From NCBI GenBank assembly GCA_910588855.1, contig CAJUSR010000023.1, positions 1 to 55,738 on the forward strand: a stretch of 55,738 bases of DNA, read 5' to 3'. This document shows positions 18,191 through 25,534 of this stretch, piece by piece. Position 1 is the first letter of the stretch. The number at the start of each line of letters is the position of its first letter. The notes below the pieces were generated by a model. That model was not told the origin of the DNA. It did not search any database and saw only the letters and a list, made by a program, of their open reading frames with translations. This DNA comes from an uncultured Kineothrix sp. (GTDB lineage Bacteria; Bacillota; Clostridia; Lachnospirales; Lachnospiraceae). The position numbers were made by a program, and so were the translations under genes.

Positions 18191-19348
18191 CTATTGCTTA
18201 TCCTTCTTGCCTTCCCCGTATTGGAACGCCGGCTTCCGGGCGCCATACCCTTTTCCTATATAATACATCTTCAGGAAATTTTCATCCGGTTCCACAATCA
18301 CTGCGCCTAATATGCTGCAATCCTGCTTTTTCAAATTCCCAAGCAGCCGTTCCATACGTTTCCCGTTCCCTGCGCCGAAACGTACCGCAATTATCGCCCC
18401 ATCCGTTTTGCGCAGCTTTTGGTAAATCTCCGTATCTTCTTCCGGCATCCCATATACCAACGGATTGCAAAGGGCTTCCGGCCGGCCGTTATCCCCTGTT
18501 TTTTTTCCGTTCCCTTCATCCCTCTCCAGCCATTTTCTTACACTATCCCCTGCCTTTTCTGCGCTATCCCTGGAATCCGGGCTAATCAGCGCCGTTGCTT
18601 TCATTCCTCTGGAAAGATAACGGTAATTGACAAGGAACTCTTTATACAGCCCTTCCGCAAATCCATCCTTTCCTTCCGGAAGTATCCCGATTGCAGGAAT
18701 CCCATAACGTTTTTCCACATCGTTTGCCGTATATACGGAATCATCCATCACATAATAAAAAACCATAATAATAACTGCCGCAACAAGCGCCACCACCATC
18801 CCGCTCACTGCCGCCCTCACTGTCCTGTTATCCCATACAATCTGCTGCGGCTGGGAAGTGCTGTAAACTTCTATGCTCTCAAATAACTCATCCGTTTCCC
18901 CCAAATGAATAAGGGACGCCTGTGTGGCCTCCATAATCTTTCCGGTAATCTCCGGGTCATCCGTCGTGATTGTAATCGTCAGCAAACGGATATCGGATAA
19001 AATTTCCGCTTTCGTAGCCTGAATTACCGTTTCCCTCTCCACTTCCGGTGGAAGGTTTTCCATCGTATAATCTAAAATCGGGTCCGTCGCCATTAAATCG
19101 TTCCACGTATATCCATTATAGGTAAGTTCGTTAAAATCCTGGGGGCTGCAGTCAAAGTTCAAATATATTTTGGATACCGACTCATACTCCCTTTGGGATG
19201 CGAATAAAAGATGGGCCAATAGATAGACCCCTCCGCCAAGCAAAGCCCCGACAAAGGCTGCCGCAATGGGTACCCATATTTTCCTGCCTAAAAGCAAGAG
19301 TATCCGCTTCCCGTCGATTCCTTCCTCCATAAACTTCTGATTTTCCAT
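18191..19348 (-). CDS. Wzz-type chain-length regulator with a vestigial BY-kinase-like C-terminus
   Basis: About 385 residues. N-terminal helix at about residues 28-50 (WVPIAAAFVGALLGGGVYLL), an extracytoplasmic domain, and a second helix at about 180-202: the Wzz polysaccharide co-polymerase layout. The cytoplasmic tail of about 180 residues resembles a bacterial tyrosine kinase in outline. ALISPDSRDSAEKAGDSVRK sits where such kinases have their Walker A loop but lacks GxxGxGKS. The later DGAIIAVRFGAGNGKRMERL and QDCSILGAVIVEP match the end of the kinase fold. Scattered tyrosines follow. It is probably a co-polymerase with a dead kinase domain; no active kinase or phosphatase gene is in view. 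Confidence 0.8.
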   Translation of the reverse strand: MENQKFMEEGIDGKRILLLLGRKIWVPIAAAFVGALLGGGVYLLAHLLFASQREYESVSKIYLNFDCSPQDFNELTYNGYTWNDLMATDPILDYTMENLPPEVERETVIQATKAEILSDIRLLTITITTDDPEITGKIMEATQASLIHLGETDELFESIEVYSTSQPQQIVWDNRTVRAAVSGMVVALVAAVIIMVFYYVMDDSVYTANDVEKRYGIPAIGILPEGKDGFAEGLYKEFLVNYRYLSRGMKATALISPDSRDSAEKAGDSVRKWLERDEGNGKKTGDNGRPEALCNPLVYGMPEEDTEIYQKLRKTDGAIIAVRFGAGNGKRMERLLGNLKKQDCSILGAVIVEPDENFLKMYYIGKGYGARKPAFQYGEGKKDKQ

Positions 19349-19351
19349 CCC

Positions 19352-20737
19352 TTACCTGTCCTCTTCTTTTCTCATTGCCGTCACCTGGCTGCTTTCTATC
19401 CCTTCTGTACTTTCTGGCTTGAACAAAATTTTCAATGTCAGAAGCATCAATTTGATGTCCAGCCATACCGTATAATTTTCTATATAGGCCAAATCCAGCT
19501 TCAATTTATCATACGGTGTCGTATTATATTTCCCATACACCTGAGCATAACCTGCCAGCCCTGCCTTCACTTTCATACGGAACACAAATTCCGGCATTTC
19601 TTCCACATATTGGGCAATAATCTCCGGACGCTCCGGCCTTGGCCCGATAAAAGACATTTCCCCTTTTAAAATGTTAAAAAGCTGAGGCAGTTCATCAATC
19701 CTTACCGCTCTGATAAACTTCCCCACAGGGGTAATCCTGGAATCATTTTTTGCCGCCAGTCTGGCTACCCCGTCTTTTTCCGCATCCACCCTCATGCTCC
19801 TGAACTTCAGAATATAAAATTCTTTCCGGTCTTTCGTGCAGCGTACCTGCCGGTATAATACCGGCCCGCCGTCATATAGCTTAATAATTATTGCCGTTAC
19901 CAGCATGATAGGGGAAGCTATAATAATGAGCAAAAGCGCGCATACAATATCAATCAGCCGTTTCACCGCACGTTGCTCCACCCTCAGGGCATATTCCCTT
20001 GTCAAAAAAATAGGCGTGTCGAACAGATGCATTTTTTCCGAGCCCTGCACAAGTACATCCGGGATTTTCGGCATCATATAAATACGGATAGATTTGCCAT
20101 AGCAAAATTTCAAAAGCTTGTTCCTGTCCATCGTCGGGATATCCCATAAAACAATGGCGTCATAATCCCCCTGTACTTCCTCTTCAATTGCTCCAATCCC
20201 TTCCTCGATATTCATGCACCGTTTAATCCGATACCTGTCTTTTCTCGTAGCAAACTTGCCTAAAATATCATCAATTGACCTATCCCCATAAATCAGCAGC
20301 ATTTCCCTTGGCGGAAAAACTTTCCGGTAAAAAATATCGCACGCATACGTCCAAATACCGGAAACTGCCAATTGGACAACAAATACACCTAAAATAGGCG
20401 TTGCCGGAACAATCCAGTTCCTAAGCAGCGCAATTTGGATATACGAAATCACATTGACCGCCAAAAGGGCAAACGCCTGGGAAAAGTATATCTCAAACGG
20501 TTTCAAATACCCTATTTTCAGCCCCCCATAAGTATTTTCAAAAAAGAACAAAAGTACAAAATAAATCCCGATTACAAGAAGATGCCCATTGGAATAAAAG
20601 TTAACCTTCCCAAACTGTGCCAGATAAGGATAATATACTTCCATCCAGACATATATATAAACTGCCAGCTGCAGGCAAAGCCCCAGCATAGACAGCAACA
20701 GGACAACCGCTCTTTTCCTTGATTCCATCTGCTTCAT
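19352..20737 (-). CDS. Polyprenyl-phosphate sugar-1-phosphate transferase (initiating enzyme)
   Basis: About 461 residues. Four or five N-terminal helices and a CoA-binding-like middle domain are followed by the catalytic PglC/WbaP domain: KRLIDIVCALLLIIIASPIM, GGPVLYRQVRCTKDRKEFYI, KFRSMRVDAEKDG, RAVRIDELPQLFNILKGEMS with the catalytic D-E, and FIGPRPERPE. It moves a sugar-1-phosphate from a nucleotide sugar to undecaprenyl phosphate and so starts repeat-unit assembly. It is close to the long form used in capsule and exopolysaccharide operons. Gap to the Wzz gene is three bases. Confidence 0.93.
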   Translation of the reverse strand: MKQMESRKRAVVLLLSMLGLCLQLAVYIYVWMEVYYPYLAQFGKVNFYSNGHLLVIGIYFVLLFFFENTYGGLKIGYLKPFEIYFSQAFALLAVNVISYIQIALLRNWIVPATPILGVFVVQLAVSGIWTYACDIFYRKVFPPREMLLIYGDRSIDDILGKFATRKDRYRIKRCMNIEEGIGAIEEEVQGDYDAIVLWDIPTMDRNKLLKFCYGKSIRIYMMPKIPDVLVQGSEKMHLFDTPIFLTREYALRVEQRAVKRLIDIVCALLLIIIASPIMLVTAIIIKLYDGGPVLYRQVRCTKDRKEFYILKFRSMRVDAEKDGVARLAAKNDSRITPVGKFIRAVRIDELPQLFNILKGEMSFIGPRPERPEIIAQYVEEMPEFVFRMKVKAGLAGYAQVYGKYNTTPYDKLKLDLAYIENYTVWLDIKLMLLTLKILFKPESTEGIESSQVTAMRKEEDR

Positions 20738-20753
20738 TTTTCACCCCATTTCC

Positions 20754-20788
20754 GCGCAGCCTTTGCCTCAACTTTGTAGAGGCTGCGC
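20754..20788 (-). promoter_or_regulatory. Hairpin 16 nt upstream of the sugar-phosphate transferase start
   Basis: GCGCAGCC pairs with GGCTGCGC around a 19-base loop. It ends 16 bases before the ATG at 20737, followed by GGAAATGGGGTG. This is the same arrangement and wording as before pseC, and a weaker version precedes the GT2 gene starting at 11605. Confidence 0.45.
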
Positions 20789-20838
20789 ATAAGCATGTTT
20801 GTGGATGCCGCGTAGGCTCAAACTGATAACCATCTTCC

Positions 20839-21615
20839 TTATATCCGCCGTATAACTGCCCGGATTGCCCACCACACAAAATTCCACATACTTTCCAATA
20901 ATGGGAGTTTTTCCACATTTCTATATAAATTCCATATCCTCTTAATCGCCACAAATTTATTGGATGACAAAGATTTCTCCGGCCTGCGGTATACCGTATA
21001 TTCCTTATCCAATCCATAGCCTGTACAGCCGCTGCGCAATATTTTCCACCATGTAGCGGTGTCTTCGCTCGGCACGTTAGGCATTTTAATCGTATCTTTG
21101 CTTATTTTGCTCAAATCAAACATAACCGTGCTGGTGAATATCACTGTCCGTGACAACGCTTTTTTGTAAGTTATCGTTTCCGGAACTGCCACCCATTGGT
21201 TCGTTTCATAACCTTCCTCATCTGCAAATTCATATGCGGTAAAGCCAAACGCAGCCCCCTTTTTTTCCATAAATTCCAATTGCTTCTCCAGCTTATCCGG
21301 CCTCCAGATATCGTCCGCATCAAGGAATGCCAGATATCTTCCCTTCGCCTCATCGATACCTGTATTCCGGGCCTGTGCAACCCCTTCATTTTTTTCCTTT
21401 ACAATCAGCCGAATCCTGTCGTCCTCTTTGCACCACTTCTCAATTTTTTCCCTTCCGTCATCCGTAGAGCCGTCATCCACTAAAATCAATTCCCAGCAAT
21501 CATATGTCTGGCTCCTCACGGTTCCAATCGTCTCATCTATGAATTTCCCGGCATTAAATACCGGAATCACAACGCTGACCAGCTTGTCTTTCTTTTGTTC
21601 CATCTTTTGCTCCAT
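20839..21615 (-). CDS. GT2 family glycosyltransferase (TuaG-like)
   Basis: About 258 residues. VSVVIPVFNAGKFIDETI, ELILVDDGSTDDGREKI, NEGVAQARNTGIDEAKG and the DxD site FLDADDIWRPDKL are all textbook GT2. PSEDTATWWKILRSG carries the conserved ED further on, as in TuaG. ATG at 21615 or 21603 (GGAG six bases before the latter). Its leader contains the 33-bp tandem repeat array. Confidence 0.88.
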   Translation of the reverse strand: MEQKMEQKKDKLVSVVIPVFNAGKFIDETIGTVRSQTYDCWELILVDDGSTDDGREKIEKWCKEDDRIRLIVKEKNEGVAQARNTGIDEAKGRYLAFLDADDIWRPDKLEKQLEFMEKKGAAFGFTAYEFADEEGYETNQWVAVPETITYKKALSRTVIFTSTVMFDLSKISKDTIKMPNVPSEDTATWWKILRSGCTGYGLDKEYTVYRRPEKSLSSNKFVAIKRIWNLYRNVEKLPLLESMWNFVWWAIRAVIRRI

Positions 21616-21702
21616 TCCCACGCTTATTGCGCCCTGCTTCCCGGAAATATCCCACGCTTTCACATTTCCCGGCCACGTGCCGCCCCTCTTATACCGATGC
21701 CT

Positions 21703-22004
21703 GCCGGTATTTTTCCCGCCTGTCCAATTTCCTTTTTTGCGGCGGTTTCTTACATCCCCTAAACTTCTTATGCTAAAAGTTTCTTACACCTGTTAACCTT
21801 CTTTGCTGACAGTTTCTTGCGCCTGTTAACCTTCTTTGCTGACAGTTTCTTGCGCCTGTTAACCTTCTTTGCTGACAGTTTCCTGCACCTGTTAACCTTC
21901 TTTGCTGACAGTTTCCTGCACCCTTCAGGTCTCTTTTACCGACAGTATTTTACACCTGTCACTCTTCTTTTACCGGCGGTTCCTTACTCCACTTAAATTT
22001 CTTC
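21703..22004 (-). repeat. 33-bp tandem repeat array starting at the gtrB stop codon
   Basis: About eight copies of a unit that begins AGCAAAGAAGGTTAACAGG and ends GCAAGAAACTGTC on the minus strand. The four central copies (about 21775-21906) are 33 bases each and almost identical. Outer copies are 34-38 bases and more diverged. The first copy merges with the last codons and stop of gtrB. In one frame each copy has a stop; another frame reads as an Arg/Gln-rich 11-residue repeat but has no convincing start. This fills most of the 377-base gap between gtrB and the next gene. Confidence 0.85.
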
Positions 22005-22922
22005 TTTCACAAGGTATATCGGGCGTTTTTTTACCTCCATATAAGTTTTGGACAAATACTGGCCTACTATACCTACGCAAAACAACTGCACCCCGCTGCA
22101 AAGAAGAATGATACATACCAAAGAAGGCCATCCTGAAGTCGGATCCCCAAATATCAGCTTCCTCACAATTACAAACGCTATCATCAAAAATGCCAATACG
22201 CAAAACAGCACTCCCATAAAGGATGCTATTGCAAGAGGCACTGTGGAAAATGCCGTAATCCCATCAAGAGAATATAAAAACAACTTCCAAAACGACCATT
22301 TCGTTTCCCCTTTTTTCCTTTCAATATTTTCATATTCCAGCCATTTTGTCTCATAGCCTACCCATCCGAAAATCCCTTTTGTAAAACGGTTATATTCCGC
22401 CATAGCCAATATGGAATCCACCACCTGCCTGCTCATCAGCCGGTAATCCCTTGCCCCGTCTACGATTTCCGTCTTTGATATCTTATTCATAATGCGGTAA
22501 AACATCCTTGCAAAAAAAGAACGGATAGGGGGTTCCCCTTTCCTCGTTACCCTTCTTGTAGCTACCGAATCGTATCCCTCATCTATATACCGGAACATTT
22601 CCGGCAGCAAAGCCGGAGGATCTTGCAAATCGCAATCCATCAAAACCGCATAATCCCCTTTTGCCTTTTGAAGCCCCGCATAGATTGCCGCCTCTTTCCC
22701 GAAATTTCTGGAAAAAGAAACGAGATGCACCCTCTTATCCTTTCCAGCCAGTTCCTTTACTTTCTCTACCGTCCTGTCCTTTGAGCCATCATCAATATAT
22801 ATCACTTCCACATCCAGTTCACGGCTTTGGAAAAATGCGGTATTTTTCATTAACTCTTCATAAAAATCTTCTATATTTTCCTCTTCGTTATAGCTGGGGA
22901 CTATCACACTAAGCAGCTCCAT
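21993..22922 (-). CDS. GtrB/DPM1-like undecaprenyl-phosphate glycosyltransferase
   Basis: About 309 residues. GT2 domain with LSVIVPSYNEEENIEDFYEE, EVIYIDDGSKDRTVEKV, FSRNFGKEAAIYAGLQKAKG and the DxD-like LMDCDLQDPP, then two C-terminal helices (about 225-255 and 262-290). This is the GtrB/ArnC/dolichol-phosphate-mannose-synthase layout. It would make an undecaprenyl-phosphate hexose, probably used by the GT-C enzyme at the end of this operon. No GtrA flippase is next to it. It is the first gene of the operon; GGAAAGGG precedes its ATG. Confidence 0.9.
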   Translation of the reverse strand: MELLSVIVPSYNEEENIEDFYEELMKNTAFFQSRELDVEVIYIDDGSKDRTVEKVKELAGKDKRVHLVSFSRNFGKEAAIYAGLQKAKGDYAVLMDCDLQDPPALLPEMFRYIDEGYDSVATRRVTRKGEPPIRSFFARMFYRIMNKISKTEIVDGARDYRLMSRQVVDSILAMAEYNRFTKGIFGWVGYETKWLEYENIERKKGETKWSFWKLFLYSLDGITAFSTVPLAIASFMGVLFCVLAFLMIAFVIVRKLIFGDPTSGWPSLVCIILLCSGVQLFCVGIVGQYLSKTYMEVKKRPIYLVKEEI

Positions 22923-23053
22923 TTTTAACCCTTTCCATACATTTAGTGTTAAGTTAACATTCAGGATTTATTTTATCATATATCGCCGGTTTTCACCAGA
23001 AAATTGATGATTCGTGTGTATATTAAATTAATAAGTTTATTAATTAATATTCT

Positions 23054-23081
23054 TATCAATTGATACGCGTATCAATTGATA
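23054..23081. promoter_or_regulatory. 28-bp perfect palindrome between divergent transcription units
   Basis: TATCAATTGATA, CGCG, TATCAATTGATA: each 12-base half is itself a palindrome and the whole is a perfect inverted repeat. More ATCAAT words follow to about 23120 in very AT-rich DNA. It lies between gtrB (minus strand, start 22922) and the plus-strand gene at 23345, a good place for an operator controlling one or both. The rest of the 422-base gap holds AT-rich DNA and the plus-strand promoter. Confidence 0.6.
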
Positions 23082-23254
23082 TACATATATATCAATCAAT
23101 AATTTGTATACATATCAATGCAATCCATTTTATCATAAATAAATATTCCGTGCAACATAGGGAAAAACCGTCTCATTATGCTCAAATCCTATTAAACAGC
23201 AACATGCCAAAAAATACTTAATATCATTTATTTTTTATCAAAAAACTTCGCGAC

Positions 23255-23283
23255 TTGTTTTTTCCTGCTCATCATGCTATACT
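23255..23283 (+). promoter_or_regulatory. Promoter of the plus-strand membrane gene
   Basis: TTGTTT at 23255-23260, a 17-base spacer, and TATACT at 23278-23283 preceded by TGC (extended -10). The gene's ATG is 62 bases on. Confidence 0.55.
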
Positions 23284-23344
23284 CGTTTTACATCAAGTGA
23301 TAGAGGACAAACCAGCGAATCACTTAAACATAGGAGGTAACTAT

Positions 23345-24124
23345 ATGACTGACTTTTTTATAAAAATGAATGAAGATTATGCCCAAAAACATTTTCCGGA
23401 CCATTCCGTATTTGAAGGCACCATGAAAACCGTCAAGCGTAGAAGCGTGGGCGGTCTTATTGTTTTTGGCTTATTTTTTGCTGCCGCGCTATATGGGCTG
23501 GTGTGGGGAATCGGCAGGACGCTTCAATTGATGACTAACGGAGAGGATGATATGTTAAGCGTTGGCCTTGTAATCTGTGGATTCTTTGGCATCATCGTTC
23601 TGATCTGCCTGCTCGTCCTGATTTTCTTAATCAAAGGGAGTCGGCAAAAACGAAGCGATTATATCGCAAACTCCGCCAAGCAAAGTAAGCTACCTGTACA
23701 TGAGATTGAAGAGTTTGAACGGCAAGCAATGGCTTCTGACTGTTACATTCTAAAATTGACAGCCGGGCTTGACCGGATGCTTTCCAATGCCACCAATAAA
23801 GATGGGCTGCTTACAAGAGACTATATTTATTTGGCTGACCCTGCCCAAACCGTCATGCGCATAGATAGTCTGAAAGCATGTTGTTTCAGCGACTATACTT
23901 ATTATCTCAACACAGGAAACCGCCATAAAAAAATCCACTGTCTGGCAATTTGCCTTATCGCATCCAATGGTGTAAGTGTCCTTTCCGACACTACCGAAGA
24001 AGCAGGTCAAGCCCTTATAGCGCTCCTTCAACAGCGAAACAGCGCAATTGACACAAACGGCGGAAATGTTCTTCCGGAAAACGCGTTTGACAGCTACAAA
24101 AAGAAAATGCTGGAAGCACAATAA
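23345..24124 (+). CDS. Two-helix membrane protein of unknown function
   Basis: About 259 residues on the plus strand, against the direction of its neighbours. The ATG at 23345 has a strong AGGAGG seven bases before it; the frame is open to 23255 but that part covers the promoter. Hydrophobic segments at about residues 34-55 (GGLIVFGLFFAAALYGLVW) and 69-96, then a soluble domain with GLLTRDYIYLADPAQTVMRI. This resembles small membrane proteins with a PH-like or DUF-type domain, but I do not recognise the family. Confidence 0.7.
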   Translation: MTDFFIKMNEDYAQKHFPDHSVFEGTMKTVKRRSVGGLIVFGLFFAAALYGLVWGIGRTLQLMTNGEDDMLSVGLVICGFFGIIVLICLLVLIFLIKGSRQKRSDYIANSAKQSKLPVHEIEEFERQAMASDCYILKLTAGLDRMLSNATNKDGLLTRDYIYLADPAQTVMRIDSLKACCFSDYTYYLNTGNRHKKIHCLAICLIASNGVSVLSDTTEEAGQALIALLQQRNSAIDTNGGNVLPENAFDSYKKKMLEAQ

Positions 24125-24332
24125 CCTTTCTCCTCCTGCATTTTGCCCTGTGCCTGCTGCAGCGGGCATCGCAATACGCCAACAAAGATATAAGCAGCAG
24201 GTGGTAGCTTTGCAGCTAACCTCCAAATATGAATTTAAACCTATGAACATTTAGCCCAGCGAATTTGTCTTTTTTCGGAGTTGTGTTGATTTGAATACAA
24301 AACGAACCCGGGAATTTTGCGGACAGGGAAAA

Positions 24333-24530
24333 ATGATTGTCTGGCTTTTAGACTGTGTTGTCAAGGAATGTGAGTTTACAAAAAACGTCGAAATTACAGC
24401 CCCATGCAAGTGGCTGCATCTTCCTGCGGGCAAATTATTGGCGGTTACAGCGAGCGAGTTGGTTCAATGTCTTGCCTATCCGGAATTGGAAATGGAAAAG
24501 GTTTTTGATCTATCGCTTGAGCCCGGATGA
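24333..24530 (+). CDS. Possible small protein of unknown function
   Basis: 66 codons from an ATG preceded by AGGGA. It begins MIVWLLDCVVKECEFTKNVE and ends with an acidic tail. An upstream TTG at 24291 would add 14 residues. It may belong with the preceding membrane gene or be a relic; no family recognised. The 785-base stretch from 24125 to 24909 has no other convincing intact gene. Confidence 0.3.
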   Translation: MIVWLLDCVVKECEFTKNVEITAPCKWLHLPAGKLLAVTASELVQCLAYPELEMEKVFDLSLEPG

Positions 24531-24563
24531 TATGCAATCCAAAACGAAGGAGAGGATAATATT

Positions 24564-24713
24564 ATGTATTGCAAGAAGCAGCCGCCTGAGTCTATTCCCT
24601 CAAACATCCAGGAAATATGTTAGCGTTTTAGTCAGTACAAACGGGCGGATCTCGTTCAAATAAACCATGAATCAATCCAATACATGAATATTCAAGTTAG
24701 TTCGAGCGAATAG
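24564..24713 (+). pseudogene. Short reading frame with an internal TAG stop
   Basis: A good ribosome site (GAAGGAGAGG) precedes ATG at 24564. The frame reads MYCKKQPPESIPSNIQEIC, meets TAG at 24621, and then stays open for 29 more codons to another TAG at 24711. One in-frame stop in a 49-codon frame with a good start suggests a degraded small gene. The evidence is only the frame and ribosome site. Confidence 0.25.
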
Positions 24714-24768
24714 GTATTTGTACGCCATTTCAAAAAGGGAGTTGTATTTTGATTATATTGGATTGCAC

Positions 24769-24837
24769 AAAAATATTGGACATACGCTTTTTACACTAAA
24801 CAATAACAATGTAATAAGTGTATCGTCCAATTTTTTT
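24769..24837. terminator. Bidirectional terminator-like hairpin
   Basis: The left arm AAAAATATTGGAC pairs with GTCCAATTTTTTT, with an inner TACACT/AGTGTA stem. A-run on one side and T-run on the other make it usable from both directions, closing the plus-strand segment. Confidence 0.55.
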
Positions 24838-24857
24838 GCGCCATATAAAAATAAATA

Positions 24858-24883
24858 ATGCCGTCGGACAGGCCTTTCGGCAT
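24858..24883 (-). terminator. Terminator of the spo0A-like gene
   Basis: On the minus strand ATGCCG pairs with CGGCAT around an inner GG/CC pair, followed by a T/A-rich run (TATTTATTTTTAT). It lies 27 bases after the stop of the Spo0A-like gene. Confidence 0.5.
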
Positions 24884-24909
24884 CCAAATTCTATCTTTTA
24901 AAAGTTTTC

Positions 24910-25320
24910 TTATGCCCTTTGCAGATAATGGCTCTCCATATTCATTTCCAACCTTATTTTATCCGCAATCTGTGCAATGTATTCACTGTTGGTGGGTCTG
25001 CAGTTGCCGGTCAGGGCGGAATAACCGAAAAGGTCCTCGAAAGTTTCCGCATTGCCTCTGGTCCACGATACTTCTATCGCATTCCTAATCGCACGTTCCA
25101 CTTTCTGTTCGGTAGTTTTAAAATATTTGGCTATTTCAGGATACAAAAGCTTTGTCACGCTGCCTACCACTTCCATGTCTTCTCCCGCCATCAATATGGC
25201 TGCACGCAAATAATGGTAGCCTTTTAAGTGTGCCGGTACTCCCATATCCAGCATAAACTCTGTTACAAATTTCATTAGCTGGGTATCTTCTTTCCCGGTA
25301 AATTCCACATTTTTAACCAT
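24910..25320 (-). CDS. Stand-alone Spo0A C-terminal DNA-binding domain protein
   Basis: 136 residues. Nearly the whole length matches the DNA-binding domain of the sporulation master regulator Spo0A: MGVPAHLKGYHYLRAAILMA, VTKLLYPEIAKYFKTTEQKV, ERAIRNAIEVSWTRGN, CRPTNSEYIAQIADKIRLE. The phosphoacceptor receiver domain of Spo0A (about 120 residues) is completely absent, and the upstream 214 bases do not encode it. AGGGGG precedes the ATG. It could be a constitutive or partner-controlled regulator; its position between envelope-sugar operons suggests those as targets, which is inference. Confidence 0.9.
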   Translation of the reverse strand: MVKNVEFTGKEDTQLMKFVTEFMLDMGVPAHLKGYHYLRAAILMAGEDMEVVGSVTKLLYPEIAKYFKTTEQKVERAIRNAIEVSWTRGNAETFEDLFGYSALTGNCRPTNSEYIAQIADKIRLEMNMESHYLQRA

Positions 25321-25456
25321 AATTCCCCCTACATCATCATAAACTACAATTTTCCGCCTTTTCCAAATAATACCACTACCGGCTTCTAATGTAAATTGTA
25401 AGGCATCGCGTTTTTAGGACATATATAGGGGGTAGTATATCACATGGCTCTTTATG

Positions 25457-25498
25457 CCGGAGCGTCACAAATAAGCCCTGATGACGTAAACGCTCCGG
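25457..25498. repeat. Inverted repeat upstream of the spo0A-like gene
   Basis: CCGGAGCGT and ACGCTCCGG are perfect 9-base arms around 24 bases. There is no T-run on either side, so it is not a standard terminator of manC. A TGATATACT (extended -10) follows on the minus strand, so the repeat may overlap the promoter region of the Spo0A-like gene. Confidence 0.45.
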
Positions 25499-25534
25499 AA
25501 TGGAGATTAATATGACTGGTTAAAAAATGACAGA

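Noticed and set aside
21775..21906. Arg/Lys-rich 11-residue repeat protein
   Set aside because: Although open in two frames, no start codon with a ribosome site leads into the array and the outer copies break the frame.
21703..22004. CRISPR-like array
   Set aside because: Copies are directly adjacent with no variable spacers, and no cas genes are nearby; it is a simple tandem repeat.
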